Assembly: GCF_024699275.1 (NCBI RefSeq)
Contig: NZ_JAILPX010000124.1
Location: 1-53,782 of the forward strand
DNA from: Selenomonas sp.
GTDB taxonomy: Bacteria > Bacillota_C > Negativicutes > Selenomonadales > Selenomonadaceae
Direction: 5' to 3'
DNA: 53,782 bases
In this document: one piece after another, positions 1 to 8,756 of the stretch
Numbering within the stretch: the first letter of the stretch is position 1
Layout of the letters: every line of letters starts with the position of its first letter
The notes under the pieces: generated by a model
Told to the model about the DNA's origin: nothing
Seen by the model: only the letters and a program-made list of their open reading frames with translations
Database searches by the model: none
Made by a program: the position numbers and the translations under genes

Positions 1-59
1 ACAGACTGTAAATCTGTCATCTTCGGATTACGATGGTTCGAATCCATCCCTGCCCACCA
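1..59 (+). tRNA. tRNA-Tyr (GTA), 5' truncated by window edge
   Basis: This is the 3' part of a class II tRNA. The anticodon loop carries GTA at 8-10 inside the stem ACAGA/TCTGT. A long variable arm (about 18-35), a TTCGAAT T-loop and an encoded CCA at 57-59 follow. A GTA anticodon with a long variable arm is diagnostic of bacterial tRNA-Tyr. The D-arm and 5' acceptor strand lie outside the window. Confidence 0.93.
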
Positions 60-63
60 CTTT

Positions 64-140
64 GGCGGCATAGCTCAGTTGGCTAGAGCATGCGGTTCAT
101 ACCCGCAGTGTCAGGAGTTCAAATCTCTTTGCCGCCACCA
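64..140 (+). tRNA. tRNA-Met (CAT), elongator type
   Basis: A complete cloverleaf with acceptor stem GGCGGCA/TGCCGCC, discriminator A and encoded CCA at 138-140. The anticodon CAT is at 98-100. The first acceptor pair is G-C, not the C-A mismatch of initiator tRNA, so this is an elongator Met. A tRNA-Ile with lysidine-modified CAT cannot be fully excluded from sequence alone. It follows tRNA-Tyr by four bases, so both are probably processed from one transcript. Confidence 0.93.
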
Positions 141-153
141 ATAGAAAACATGA

Positions 154-181
154 GCACATCTTTTGTTGATGTGCTTTTTTT
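154..181 (+). terminator. Rho-independent terminator of the tRNA operon
   Basis: Perfect 7-bp stem GCACATC/GATGTGC with a 7-nt loop, followed by a run of T from 175. It ends the Tyr-Met tRNA transcript. Confidence 0.9.
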
Positions 182-344
182 ATTGCAAAAAAGCAACTTT
201 GAGAGAGACAGAGTATAATTCGGAGTTTGACTTGTCTGGTGGGATAAGTGTCAGGAGATAGATGAAAAAGTTAATTTTGTCATAATCTTTTCAGAAAAGG
301 AGATTATAATATACACCGTTGTTAGTGTGATTAGGATGGTTGGC

Positions 345-965
345 ATGAAACGCAGAGACTTTTTGAAAAATATGATACTGTTAAGTACAGGTGTGGTCCT
401 GCTGCCACAGTTGTGGACTGCGGAGACAGCAGAAGCGGCTTGGAATGCTGATGGAGGCGCAGGTGACACTGATGATCGGGATTCACGACTGGGGATTCCC
501 ATCAAGGAAACGTATTTGGAGTTTTCGTCACTGCAGAATCGGGATACCACGGATGCCATTGTTATCCATCATGTAGGAAATACCAATCGAGACGTGTCAG
601 CGGCAGAAATTGACGGTTGGCATAAGAATAATGGGTGGGCAGGAATTGGCTACCATTTTGTCATTCGCAAGGATGGCACTATAGAACGGGGACGTCCTAT
701 GGATACGGTAGGTGCCCATTGTTATGAGCATAACTGGCATACCGTTGGCGTAAATATAGTAGGGGATTTTGAAAGCAACGAGCCAGAACCGGAGCAGTTG
801 GATTCGGGGGCAAGACTGGTGGCGGCGTTGTGTCGTCATTATGGCATTACTCCGGATCGTCAGCATATTGTAGGTCATCGCGATTTGAACTCTACACTTT
901 GTCCTGGTCAGCTGCTTTACGATAAATTGCCACGTTTCGTGACAATGACCCGCAAATATTATTGA
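345..965 (+). CDS. N-acetylmuramoyl-L-alanine amidase, Tat-exported (PGRP/amidase_2 fold)
   Basis: Predicted zinc amidase that cuts the bond between MurNAc and the L-Ala of the peptidoglycan stem peptide, acting outside the cytoplasmic membrane. The ATG at 345 is preferred over an upstream GTG at 327. It has the Shine-Dalgarno AGGATGG 5 nt upstream, and it puts a twin-arginine motif (KRRDFLK) at the extreme N-terminus, followed by a hydrophobic segment ending about residue 30. The catalytic domain covers about residues 65-200. Visible zinc ligands are His at about 75 (IVIHH), His178 (GHRD) and Cys186 (TLCPG). The order is typical of small T7-lysozyme-like amidases. A Tat signal rather than a Sec signal suggests folding or metal loading before export. 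The next gene starts 13 nt downstream. Confidence 0.88.
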   Translation: MKRRDFLKNMILLSTGVVLLPQLWTAETAEAAWNADGGAGDTDDRDSRLGIPIKETYLEFSSLQNRDTTDAIVIHHVGNTNRDVSAAEIDGWHKNNGWAGIGYHFVIRKDGTIERGRPMDTVGAHCYEHNWHTVGVNIVGDFESNEPEPEQLDSGARLVAALCRHYGITPDRQHIVGHRDLNSTLCPGQLLYDKLPRFVTMTRKYY

Positions 966-978
966 AGCTGGTGTAGAG

Positions 979-1317
979 ATGCGATATCGTTGGTTTGCCG
1001 ATGAGAATAAAGAGACAGATGAATATGGCGTACCGGTAAGCAGAGCTGAGTATGATGAAGCGCTACATCCGCAGAAGACTCCCCTTTACCAGCCTATGGA
1101 AATGCTGGCAATTGTAGTGGTGGCTTCTATTTTGGCTTATGAGTGGCTAGCTGGGGACAATGCGCTGGTCATGTTTTTGTGTGTGTCTTTTCTGACTTAT
1201 GAATTGCGGCCTTTGGCGAAACTGTGCTTGGGAAAAAATGGTGATGCAGTGAGCAATGCCTTGACAGGGTTTAGTATCGCTACGTTTTTGGGAACACTGG
1301 TATGGATGTTCATGTAA
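979..1317 (+). CDS. Small membrane protein of unknown function
   Basis: A 112-residue protein with a charged N-terminal 38 residues and then about three hydrophobic segments, at residues 40-60, 62-80 and 95-112. The last runs to the C-terminus, so most of the protein is membrane-embedded. I do not recognise the family. It begins 13 nt after the amidase stop and probably shares its transcript. Only weak ribosome-binding potential (GGTGTAGAG) precedes the ATG, which fits translational coupling. A link to envelope maintenance is only a guess from the neighbour. Confidence 0.65.
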   Translation: MRYRWFADENKETDEYGVPVSRAEYDEALHPQKTPLYQPMEMLAIVVVASILAYEWLAGDNALVMFLCVSFLTYELRPLAKLCLGKNGDAVSNALTGFSIATFLGTLVWMFM

Positions 1318-1441
1318 TTTTATTAACTTGAATTTTCACATATTTTACAAAAAATAAATAAAAAATTTTTTTTATATTTTTTGCATAGCAGCAGGAAAAT
1401 ACAGGGCCGAAGAGAATTATTAAATATAAGGAGATGGATTG

Positions 1442-1525
1442 TTGGAGGGAAACAGTCATCGAGAGTTGCGTTCTGTCTTTATCCTGACACCAGTCAAAAA
1501 GAATGACAAATGTAACATTTTTTAA
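1442..1525 (+). CDS. Candidate 27-codon small ORF in the glg upstream region
   Basis: A TTG codon at 1442 follows the strong Shine-Dalgarno AAGGAG (1428-1433) with an 8-nt gap. It opens a 27-codon frame, highly charged at first (EGNSHRELR), ending in TAA at 1523. The gap between the membrane protein (ends 1317) and glgC (1664) otherwise holds only A/T-rich sequence and a possible operator. The peptide could be a leader peptide or a chance ORF. No database evidence is available. Confidence 0.25.
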   Translation: MEGNSHRELRSVFILTPVKKNDKCNIF

Positions 1526-1562
1526 CCTGCAGGGGTTTTATAAAAAATAGCAGGGAAAACTG

Positions 1563-1586
1563 TATACTAACAGATGAATATCTGTT
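1563..1586 (+). promoter_or_regulatory. Possible glg operon -10 with overlapping inverted-repeat operator
   Basis: TATACT at 1563-1568 is followed directly by the inverted repeat AACAGAT-GAAT-ATCTGTT (1569-1586). The repeat would overlap the transcription start, the usual place for a repressor site. No convincing -35 hexamer lies 16-18 nt upstream, so the promoter call is weak. The inverted repeat itself is exact. The rest of 1318-1663 is A/T-rich and shows no other gene. Confidence 0.35.
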
Positions 1587-1663
1587 AAAATATATATAAA
1601 AAGTAAACATAAGTCGAATAAGGGGAGATTTTTGTTTACACTGATATCCAAGGGGGATTTTTT

Positions 1664-2818
1664 ATGAGAAAGACAGAATGCTTGGCCATGATTTTGGCCG
1701 GTGGTCAGGGCAGCCGACTCGGCGCGCTTACCAAGAAAATTGCAAAACCGGCTGTACCGTTTGGGGGGAAGTACCGCATTATTGATTTTCCACTTAGCAA
1801 TTGTGCGAATTCCGGTATTGACAAGGTTGGTGTCCTTACCCAATATCGTCCGCTGGAACTGCATAATTATTTAGCATCCGGCAGTGCATGGGACTTGGAT
1901 CAGAAGGACGGCGGTATTTTTATTCTGCCGCCATATGCCCGGGAGAAGGGGGCAGACTGGTATCAGGGAACAGCAGATGCTATTTACCAGAACCTCAATT
2001 TTATTGATTTAGCAGATCCGGAATATGTGCTCATTCTGTCTGGTGACCACATCTATACGATGGATTATTCCTGGATGCTGGAAGCGCATAAGATGAATAA
2101 GGCTGAGGCCACCATCGGTGTCATTGAGGTGCCATGGGAAGAGGCTCCGCGCTTTGGCATCATGAACACGGACAAGACTGGACGAATTGAAGAATTCGAA
2201 GAAAAGCCAGCAAAACCGAAAAGCAATCTGGCTTCCATGGGCATTTACGTGTTCAACAAGAGTTTTTTGAAGAAGTATCTGGAAGAGGATGCAAAGGATG
2301 AAACCAGCAGCCATGACTTCGGTAAAAATATCATTCCGAAAATGCTGAAGGATAAAGCTCGTTTGTACTCCTATGCATTCGAAGGCTATTGGAAGGATGT
2401 CGGTACGATTGAAAGCCTTTGGCAGGCGAATATGGACCTGCTGCAGGATGAGCCGCCATTTGATCTCCGCGGTGAGAAAAAGATATACTCTTCAAATGCC
2501 TCCATGCCGCCTCATTACATTGGGCCAGATGCCAAGGTGAAGAATTCCATGATCAGCGAAGGATCCATGGTGTTAGGTGAAGTGGAAAATTCCGTTATCT
2601 TCCCAGGGGTGCGTATAGGCAAGGGGGTCAAGGTGACAAATTCCGTTATCATGCCTTCTACGGTTATCCGTGATGGTGCGGTAGTGGACTATGCAATCCT
2701 CGCGCAGAACTGCGAAGTGGCTGCTGGTGCTAAGGTAATTGGTGAATTAGGGGCCATTACAGTAGTTGCTGAGGGCGAGACCGTCTTGGCAGAGGCTAGC
2801 GGCAAGCAGGCCGGCTAA
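1664..2818 (+). CDS. glgC: Glucose-1-phosphate adenylyltransferase, catalytic subunit
   Basis: Makes ADP-glucose and pyrophosphate from glucose-1-phosphate and ATP, the committed step of bacterial glycogen synthesis. At 384 residues it has the usual family length. The N-terminal nucleotidyltransferase domain has the pyrophosphorylase signature ([12 protein letters not shown], from residue 12) and GTADAIYQN. The C-terminal third (about 290-370) is a left-handed beta-helix built of repeats such as [19 protein letters not shown]. The ATG is preceded by AAGGGGG. The next gene encodes the GlgD partner, so the enzyme is probably a GlgC/GlgD heterotetramer as in Gram-positive bacteria. First gene of the glycogen operon. 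Confidence 0.96.
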   Translation: MRKTECLAMILAGGQGSRLGALTKKIAKPAVPFGGKYRIIDFPLSNCANSGIDKVGVLTQYRPLELHNYLASGSAWDLDQKDGGIFILPPYAREKGADWYQGTADAIYQNLNFIDLADPEYVLILSGDHIYTMDYSWMLEAHKMNKAEATIGVIEVPWEEAPRFGIMNTDKTGRIEEFEEKPAKPKSNLASMGIYVFNKSFLKKYLEEDAKDETSSHDFGKNIIPKMLKDKARLYSYAFEGYWKDVGTIESLWQANMDLLQDEPPFDLRGEKKIYSSNASMPPHYIGPDAKVKNSMISEGSMVLGEVENSVIFPGVRIGKGVKVTNSVIMPSTVIRDGAVVDYAILAQNCEVAAGAKVIGELGAITVVAEGETVLAEASGKQAG

Positions 2819-2865
2819 CCAATTCCCTATCGTTACAGCCTAGATACAGCAAGGAGTGGAAGAAA

Positions 2866-3972
2866 TTGAAAGATGTAATGGGGATTATCAATCTTCAAGA
2901 AGATAATAAATTGATTCGTGAACTTACGGAAAAGCGAGCTGTGGAGTCTATCCCTTTTGCCGGACGCTATCGTTTGATTGATTTTACACTGTCCAGCATG
3001 GTGAATTCCGGTATTTTGAACGTGGGGGTTATGCTTCCCGATAAATCACGTTCCGTGCTTGATCATCTTCGTTCCGGTAAGGATTGGGACTTGGCACGCC
3101 GTCATGATGGCCTGTTCTACTTGCCGTCCCCCAGTGAAGAAGACAGCATTCGTAAGGGCGATTTGAAGAATTTTTATCACAATCTGGATTTCTTCGAGCA
3201 TAGCAGCCAGAAATACGTACTCCTGACTAGCGGTAGTTTCGTCTATAATGTGGATTTCAGTCAAATGCTGCGCTTCCATCAGAATACCTCGGCGGATATC
3301 ACGATGGTATACTATACGGCAAAGGAAGAGCAGGCTGGCCGCAATGTCGTCCTGGAAACGGCAGAGAACGGATTGGTAACCGATTTAGCGGAAAAGCCGG
3401 CTGTTTATGACGACTCAAAAGTGGCGATGAGTGTTTATCTCATTGAAAAGCGCATATTCGTTGAATTGGTGCGTTATACCTATGAGCATGGCGGACAGGA
3501 TCTGCTGATGGATGGTATTATCCGCCGGGCTAATGAATACAATATCTATGCTTGCGAGCATGATGGTTATGTAGCTCACGTAGATTCTACAGCTACTTAT
3601 TACAAGGCGAACATGGACATCCTGCAACCTGAGGTTTGGGAGGAACTCTTTATGGGGAATAACTCCATTTATACCAAGGGGAAGGATGAAGTTCCAGTTC
3701 AATATAAGGAGACAGCTAAGGTCAAGAATTCGCTGATTGCCAATGGCTGCGTTATACGCGGTGAGGTTGAAAACAGCATTTTGTTCCGTGGTGTCACCGT
3801 AGGCAAGGGCGTAAAAATCAAGAATTCCATTATCATGCAGAAATGTGATATAAAGGATGATTCCTTGGTGGAAAATGTCATCTGCGACAAGAACGTGGTT
3901 ATCTCGAAGGAAAAATGGCTTAAAGGAGCTAATAATTACCCGTTGATTATTACGAAGAATGTCGTAATCTGA
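2866..3972 (+). CDS. glgD: Glucose-1-phosphate adenylyltransferase, GlgD regulatory subunit
   Basis: A 368-residue GlgC paralogue. The N-terminus reads MGIINLQED, where GlgC has the glycine/arginine-rich ATP loop, so catalytic residues are missing, as is standard for GlgD. The core fold (GRYRLIDFTLSSMVNSGI) and the C-terminal beta-helix repeats (KNSLIANGCVIRGEVENSI) are kept. The start is TTG, with AAGGAG about 10 nt upstream. Known GlgD proteins raise the activity of GlgC in a mixed tetramer; by family this one should too. It lies 47 nt after glgC. Confidence 0.94.
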   Translation: MKDVMGIINLQEDNKLIRELTEKRAVESIPFAGRYRLIDFTLSSMVNSGILNVGVMLPDKSRSVLDHLRSGKDWDLARRHDGLFYLPSPSEEDSIRKGDLKNFYHNLDFFEHSSQKYVLLTSGSFVYNVDFSQMLRFHQNTSADITMVYYTAKEEQAGRNVVLETAENGLVTDLAEKPAVYDDSKVAMSVYLIEKRIFVELVRYTYEHGGQDLLMDGIIRRANEYNIYACEHDGYVAHVDSTATYYKANMDILQPEVWEELFMGNNSIYTKGKDEVPVQYKETAKVKNSLIANGCVIRGEVENSILFRGVTVGKGVKIKNSIIMQKCDIKDDSLVENVICDKNVVISKEKWLKGANNYPLIITKNVVI

Positions 3973-4089
3973 TATTAGAAGAGCCGTTGTAACGAGGCAA
4001 TTTGCCTAGAACGGGCAAGGCTAAGTTATGACGGCCTTTTGTATGTGTATGTGATGCTGTGAAAAGGCTGAAAAAAGGGAGTGTTTTTT

Positions 4090-6564
4090 TTGGCAAAGGA
4101 AAAAAAGAGAGTAAATGATGCAGAGTTTAAAAAACTCAAGGAAAAACTCAAGAATCGGTTTGTTCAGACTGCGCATATCATGTGGGGGCGGGACTTGGAT
4201 GAATTGACTGAAAATGAAATCTATCAGACAGTTGCAGCTACGGCCAAACAATATATCTCAGAGAATTGGATCAAGACCAATAAGGCCTATATGGAACGGG
4301 AAGAGAAACAGATTTACTATTTCTCCATTGAGTTTTTGATGGGACGGCTGTTGAAGTCCAACCTGATTAATCTGGGGCTGGAAGAGGCCATTCGGGAGGT
4401 CCTGGGCGATTTCAAGCTGAACCTGGATAAGATTTATGAGGAAGAACCGGATGCTGGCCTGGGAAATGGTGGTTTAGGTCGTTTGGCTGCCTGCTTTATC
4501 GATTCCATGGCTGCTCATCATCTGCCGGGGCATGGCTGCAGTATTCGCTATCAGTATGGGTTGTTTGAGCAGAAGATTATTGATGGCAACCAGGTAGAGA
4601 TTCCCGATAACTGGCTGAAAAATGGTTTTGCTTGGGAATATCGTAAGCCGGATAAAGCCATTGACGTTAAGTTCTATGGCAATGCTTATATGAAGGAGAT
4701 GCCGGACGGTAGTCTGAAACTGGTACACGAAAACCCGATGGTGGTTATGGCTGTGCCCTATGATGTACCGATTGTTGGCTATCATAACAGTACGGTCAAC
4801 AATCTGCGCCTGTGGAATGCGGAGGTTAATCGGGACTTTTCAGATTATGGGTACCTTACGCAGGATCAGATTCGTCAGAAGAACGAGTATCGTTCCTTCG
4901 TTGAGAGTATTACCCGCTATCTCTATCCGGATGACAGTACCTGGGATGGCCGCAAGATGCGCCTGATTCAGGAATACTTCATGACTTCGGCTGGCGTGCA
5001 GAGCATCGTGCGTCATTATATCAAGACGGGCATGAAGATTCGTGACTTGAGCCAGAAAATCGCTATCCATATCAACGACACGCACCCGGCAGTGGCTGTG
5101 GCAGAACTTATGCGTATCCTGATTGATGAGTATGATTTGGAGTGGAGTGAAGCTTGGGCCATAACCAAGAACACCATTGCTTACACCAACCATACCATCA
5201 TGCCGGAAGCATTGGAAACTTGGCCGGTGGATATGTTCAAGGAATTGCTGCCCCGTGTCTATATGATTATTGAAGAAATTAACCGCCGTCACCTGGAAGA
5301 GGTACGGGAGCGTTATCCCAATAATGATGCCAAAGTACAGGCGATGTCCATCCTGGAAAATGGGATGGTTCATATGGCCAGATTAGCCATTGTAGGCGGT
5401 CACAGTGTTAACGGTGTAGCCAAGATTCATTCGGATATCTTGAAGGCATCTACGCTGCATGATTTTTACGAATACAATCCCAAGATGTTCAACAACAAGA
5501 CAAACGGCATTACCCATCGCCGGTGGCTGATGGGAGCTAATCCCGAGTTGGCAGGTCTTATTGATGAGACACTGGGCAGCCGCCGCTGGCATCGTTATCC
5601 GGAGCAGCTTGACCTGTTAAATGATTATGTAACGGATAAACCTTTCCTGGCAGAGCTGGGGAAAATTAAGCATCTGCGCAAAGAGGCCTTGGCCCAGTAC
5701 ATTCTGGAACACAATCTCATCAAGGTCAATCCGGATACAATTTTCGATATTCAGGTTAAGCGTATTCACTCGTATAAACGCCAGTTGATGAACATTCTCC
5801 ATATCATGTATCAATATCATTTGTTGAAGAATGATAAGGGCTATGATATGGCTCCTACCACCTATATCTTTGGCGGCAAGGCAGCACCGGGGTATTATAT
5901 CGCTAAGGAGACTATTCGTCTGATTAACGCGGTAGCAGCTAAGGTCAACAATGACCGCGCCATTAAAGACAAGATGAAAATTGTCTTCATCGAAAACTTT
6001 GGTGTATCCATCGGTGAAATCGTTTATCCGGCGGCTGATGTCAGTGAACAGATTTCCACGGCTTCTAAGGAAGCATCGGGGACTGGTAACATGAAGTTCA
6101 TGATGAATGGTGCCATTACGCTGGGAACCATGGATGGTGCTAATGTGGAAATCCGCGATGCCGTAGGTGGTGACCATGGCGGAGATGAGCACTGCGTTAT
6201 CTTTGGTTTACGGGCCGAAGAGGTTTTGACCTATTACATGACGGGCTCTTATTCTGCATGGGATGAATATAATAATAACGAAATGGTACGCATGGTGATG
6301 AATCAGCTGATTGATGGCAGCTATGGCGATTTCCATTCACTCTACGATTATTTGATTCACGGTAACGATGAATTCTTCATTTTGAAGGATCTTACCTCTT
6401 ATGCTGGAGCCCATGAAGAGATTATGCGCCGTTATAAGGATAAACTGGGCTGGTTGAAGTCTTCCGCTATGAATATCGCTAACTCTGGCCGGTTCTCCTC
6501 AGATAGAACCATTGACGAGTATGCAAATGAAATCTGGCATGTAAAACCGGTGCGCATTTCGTAA
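4090..6564 (+). CDS. glgP: Glycogen phosphorylase
   Basis: A GT35 phosphorylase that releases glucose-1-phosphate from glycogen ends using phosphate and PLP. From the preferred TTG start it is 824 residues, the usual length. AGGGAG at 4076-4081 is spaced 8 nt from this TTG; an upstream GTG at 4081 overlaps the Shine-Dalgarno. The PLP lysine is Lys669, in the signature GTGNMKFMMNG. Other family landmarks are EEPDAGLGNGGLGRLAACF near the N-terminus and QVKRIHSYKRQ before the C-terminal lobe. It sits between synthesis genes, so degradation and synthesis are co-transcribed; flux must then be set at enzyme level. A short hairpin (AGGCAA/TTGCCT, about 3994-4006) lies in the 100-nt gap after glgD. 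Confidence 0.96.
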   Translation: MAKEKKRVNDAEFKKLKEKLKNRFVQTAHIMWGRDLDELTENEIYQTVAATAKQYISENWIKTNKAYMEREEKQIYYFSIEFLMGRLLKSNLINLGLEEAIREVLGDFKLNLDKIYEEEPDAGLGNGGLGRLAACFIDSMAAHHLPGHGCSIRYQYGLFEQKIIDGNQVEIPDNWLKNGFAWEYRKPDKAIDVKFYGNAYMKEMPDGSLKLVHENPMVVMAVPYDVPIVGYHNSTVNNLRLWNAEVNRDFSDYGYLTQDQIRQKNEYRSFVESITRYLYPDDSTWDGRKMRLIQEYFMTSAGVQSIVRHYIKTGMKIRDLSQKIAIHINDTHPAVAVAELMRILIDEYDLEWSEAWAITKNTIAYTNHTIMPEALETWPVDMFKELLPRVYMIIEEINRRHLEEVRERYPNNDAKVQAMSILENGMVHMARLAIVGGHSVNGVAKIHSDILKASTLHDFYEYNPKMFNNKTNGITHRRWLMGANPELAGLIDETLGSRRWHRYPEQLDLLNDYVTDKPFLAELGKIKHLRKEALAQYILEHNLIKVNPDTIFDIQVKRIHSYKRQLMNILHIMYQYHLLKNDKGYDMAPTTYIFGGKAAPGYYIAKETIRLINAVAAKVNNDRAIKDKMKIVFIENFGVSIGEIVYPAADVSEQISTASKEASGTGNMKFMMNGAITLGTMDGANVEIRDAVGGDHGGDEHCVIFGLRAEEVLTYYMTGSYSAWDEYNNNEMVRMVMNQLIDGSYGDFHSLYDYLIHGNDEFFILKDLTSYAGAHEEIMRRYKDKLGWLKSSAMNIANSGRFSSDRTIDEYANEIWHVKPVRIS

Positions 6565-6591
6565 CTCGGGGGATACAAGGGGGATTGCCAT

Positions 6592-8721
6592 TTGAAGACA
6601 TCAGATTTAAGTGAGTTTGACCGGTACTTGTTTCATCAGGGAACCAATTATCATGCTTATGAGATGCTGGGGGCTCATTTTACAAACGAAGACGGTAAAC
6701 AGGGAATTCGCTTTGCTGTATGGTCACCACATGCTAAATCTGTTAGCGTGGTGGGGGATTTTAATAACTGGGATACGCGCTTGACGCCCATGCAAAAGAT
6801 TGGTGATGGTGAAATATGGGTGGCTTTCGTGGAAGGCTTGCAGGAAGGTGAGCTTTACAAGTATGCCATTGAACCTCAGTGGGGCGGCCCGCATATCATG
6901 AAAGCGGATCCCTACGGATTCTATGCAGAAAAAAAGCCGAAAACGGCATCCCGCATCTTTGATATGAATCATTATCAATGGGGTGATGATGTTTGGAAGG
7001 TGCAGAAAGACCGCGAATCTTCCTATGAACGTCCTATGCTGATCTATGAGGTACATCTAGGTTCATGGCGGCGCAGGGAAGATGGGGAATATCTTACCTA
7101 TCGGGAAGCAGCGGATCAGCTTATTGATTATGTTAAGGATATGAACTACACCCATATTGAGTTCATGCCTCTTTGTGAGCATCCCTTTGATGGTTCCTGG
7201 GGATATCAGGCTACTGGCTATTATGCTGTTACCAGTCGTTATGGCAATCCGGATGACTTTCGTTATCTGGTAGACCATGCGCATCAGAATGGTATTGGCA
7301 TCATTATGGACTGGGTGCCAGGACATTTCTGTAAGGATGAGCAGGGCCTGCGCCACTTTGATGGTCAGAACCTTTATGAGTCCGATAATGAACAGCGGGC
7401 AGAAAACAGGGAGTGGGGAACGACCAACTTTGATTATGGCCGCACGGAAGTGCAGAGTTTCCTTATTTCCAATGCGATGTTCTGGTTTGAAGAATTCCAT
7501 ATTGATGGTCTGCGTATCGATGCAGTGGCGAATATGCTCTATCTGGATTATGGCCGTCAGGAAGGGGAGTGGCTTCCCAATAAGTATGGTGATACAGGAA
7601 ATCTGGAGGCGATGGATTTCCTGCGCAAACTCAATGAGGCAATCTTTAAATTTCACCCGCAGGCATTGATGATTGCGGAGGAATCTACTTCCTGGCCTTT
7701 GATTTCCAAGCCCGTTTATATGGGTGGTATGGGGTTTAACTACAAATGGAATATGGGCTGGATGAACGACATGCTGAAGTATGTGAGCCTGGACATGATT
7801 TATCGCAAGTGGAATCACGATAAGGTTACATTCTCCTTCATGTATGCTTTTTCGGAAAACTTTGTACTGCCGTTGTCTCATGATGAGGTAGTACATGGCA
7901 AATGTTCGTTGGTGGCGAAAATGCCAGGGGATTATTGGCAGAAATTTGCTGGCCTGCGTACGTTCTTTGGTTATTGGATGGCTCATCCTGGCAAGAAGGT
8001 CCTCTTTATGGGCGGTGAATTTGCTCAATTTGCGGAGTGGAACTTTGATGATAGCTTGGATTGGCATTTGCTTAAGGAGTTTGACATGCATCGCCGGATG
8101 CAGGCTTTTTCTAAAGCATTGAATAGATTTTATGTGGACACCCGTGCTTTTTGGCAGGTCGATTTTGACTGGAATGGTTTTCAGTGGATTGATCCCAACG
8201 ACAATAACAACAGCATTGTTTCCTTTATCCGGAAGGCTGAGGATCGCAATGATTTTGTTATTTGCATCAGTAATTTTACACCGGAGGTACATCATGAGTA
8301 TCGCATTGGTGTACCGGCTAAGGGCAATTATATCGAAGTATTCAATTCCGATGAGGAATCCTTTGGCGGAAGCGGTGTAGTGAATGCTGGCGAGATTATG
8401 AGCCAGGATAAGCCCTGGCATAATCGGGAGCAGTCCATAACGTTGACTATACCGCCTTTGGCGACAATTTACTTGCGTCTTAAGCGGCAGGACGGCTCTA
8501 ATGTCTCCTTTTCCGAGAAACGGATGCGAGTGGAAGCAAAGGGGCGGGATGATGGAGAAGATAAAACATCATCATCAGCCGCGGCCAGGAAAGCAACTGC
8601 CGCAAAGGCAACCACAAAAAATAAGGTAAAAAAAACAATTGCTGCCCAAGCAGCACCACAAACGACACATTGTAAGATGGGGGCTGAAAATCCCGTGAGG
8701 GAAGCCGCAGTTAACGCTTAG
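6592..8721 (+). CDS. glgB: 1,4-alpha-glucan branching enzyme with Ala/Lys-rich C-terminal tail
   Basis: Introduces alpha-1,6 branches in glycogen. The TTG start has AAGGGGG upstream. Order of domains: CBM48 (about 20-120, WSPHAKSVSVVGDFNNW), GH13 barrel (about 150-530), then a C-terminal beta domain. Catalytic residues are Asp310 (GLRIDAVANML), Glu363 (IAEEST) and transition-state Asp431 (LSHDEVVHGK). The first ~640 residues match the usual family length. Residues 644-709 are an added low-complexity tail rich in Ala, Lys, Thr and Ser, with no counterpart in standard GlgB. It lies 27 nt after glgP and 35 nt before glgA. Confidence 0.96.
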   Translation: MKTSDLSEFDRYLFHQGTNYHAYEMLGAHFTNEDGKQGIRFAVWSPHAKSVSVVGDFNNWDTRLTPMQKIGDGEIWVAFVEGLQEGELYKYAIEPQWGGPHIMKADPYGFYAEKKPKTASRIFDMNHYQWGDDVWKVQKDRESSYERPMLIYEVHLGSWRRREDGEYLTYREAADQLIDYVKDMNYTHIEFMPLCEHPFDGSWGYQATGYYAVTSRYGNPDDFRYLVDHAHQNGIGIIMDWVPGHFCKDEQGLRHFDGQNLYESDNEQRAENREWGTTNFDYGRTEVQSFLISNAMFWFEEFHIDGLRIDAVANMLYLDYGRQEGEWLPNKYGDTGNLEAMDFLRKLNEAIFKFHPQALMIAEESTSWPLISKPVYMGGMGFNYKWNMGWMNDMLKYVSLDMIYRKWNHDKVTFSFMYAFSENFVLPLSHDEVVHGKCSLVAKMPGDYWQKFAGLRTFFGYWMAHPGKKVLFMGGEFAQFAEWNFDDSLDWHLLKEFDMHRRMQAFSKALNRFYVDTRAFWQVDFDWNGFQWIDPNDNNNSIVSFIRKAEDRNDFVICISNFTPEVHHEYRIGVPAKGNYIEVFNSDEESFGGSGVVNAGEIMSQDKPWHNREQSITLTIPPLATIYLRLKRQDGSNVSFSEKRMRVEAKGRDDGEDKTSSSAAARKATAAKATTKNKVKKTIAAQAAPQTTHCKMGAENPVREAAVNA

Positions 8722-8756
8722 AGACAGATTCTTAAAGGTTAGGGAGGAAATCCGAA

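Noticed and set aside
214..219. TATAAT at 214 as amidase promoter
   Set aside because: No -35 at a workable distance, and it would leave a leader of over 120 nt; the TATAAT at 305 is closer but also lacks a -35, so neither was listed.
7063..8421. 452-codon open frame on the minus strand inside glgB
   Set aside because: It is fully antisense to glgB, which has all catalytic motifs. Its translation has no recognisable domain and is rich in His, Ile and Pro as expected of a shadow frame.
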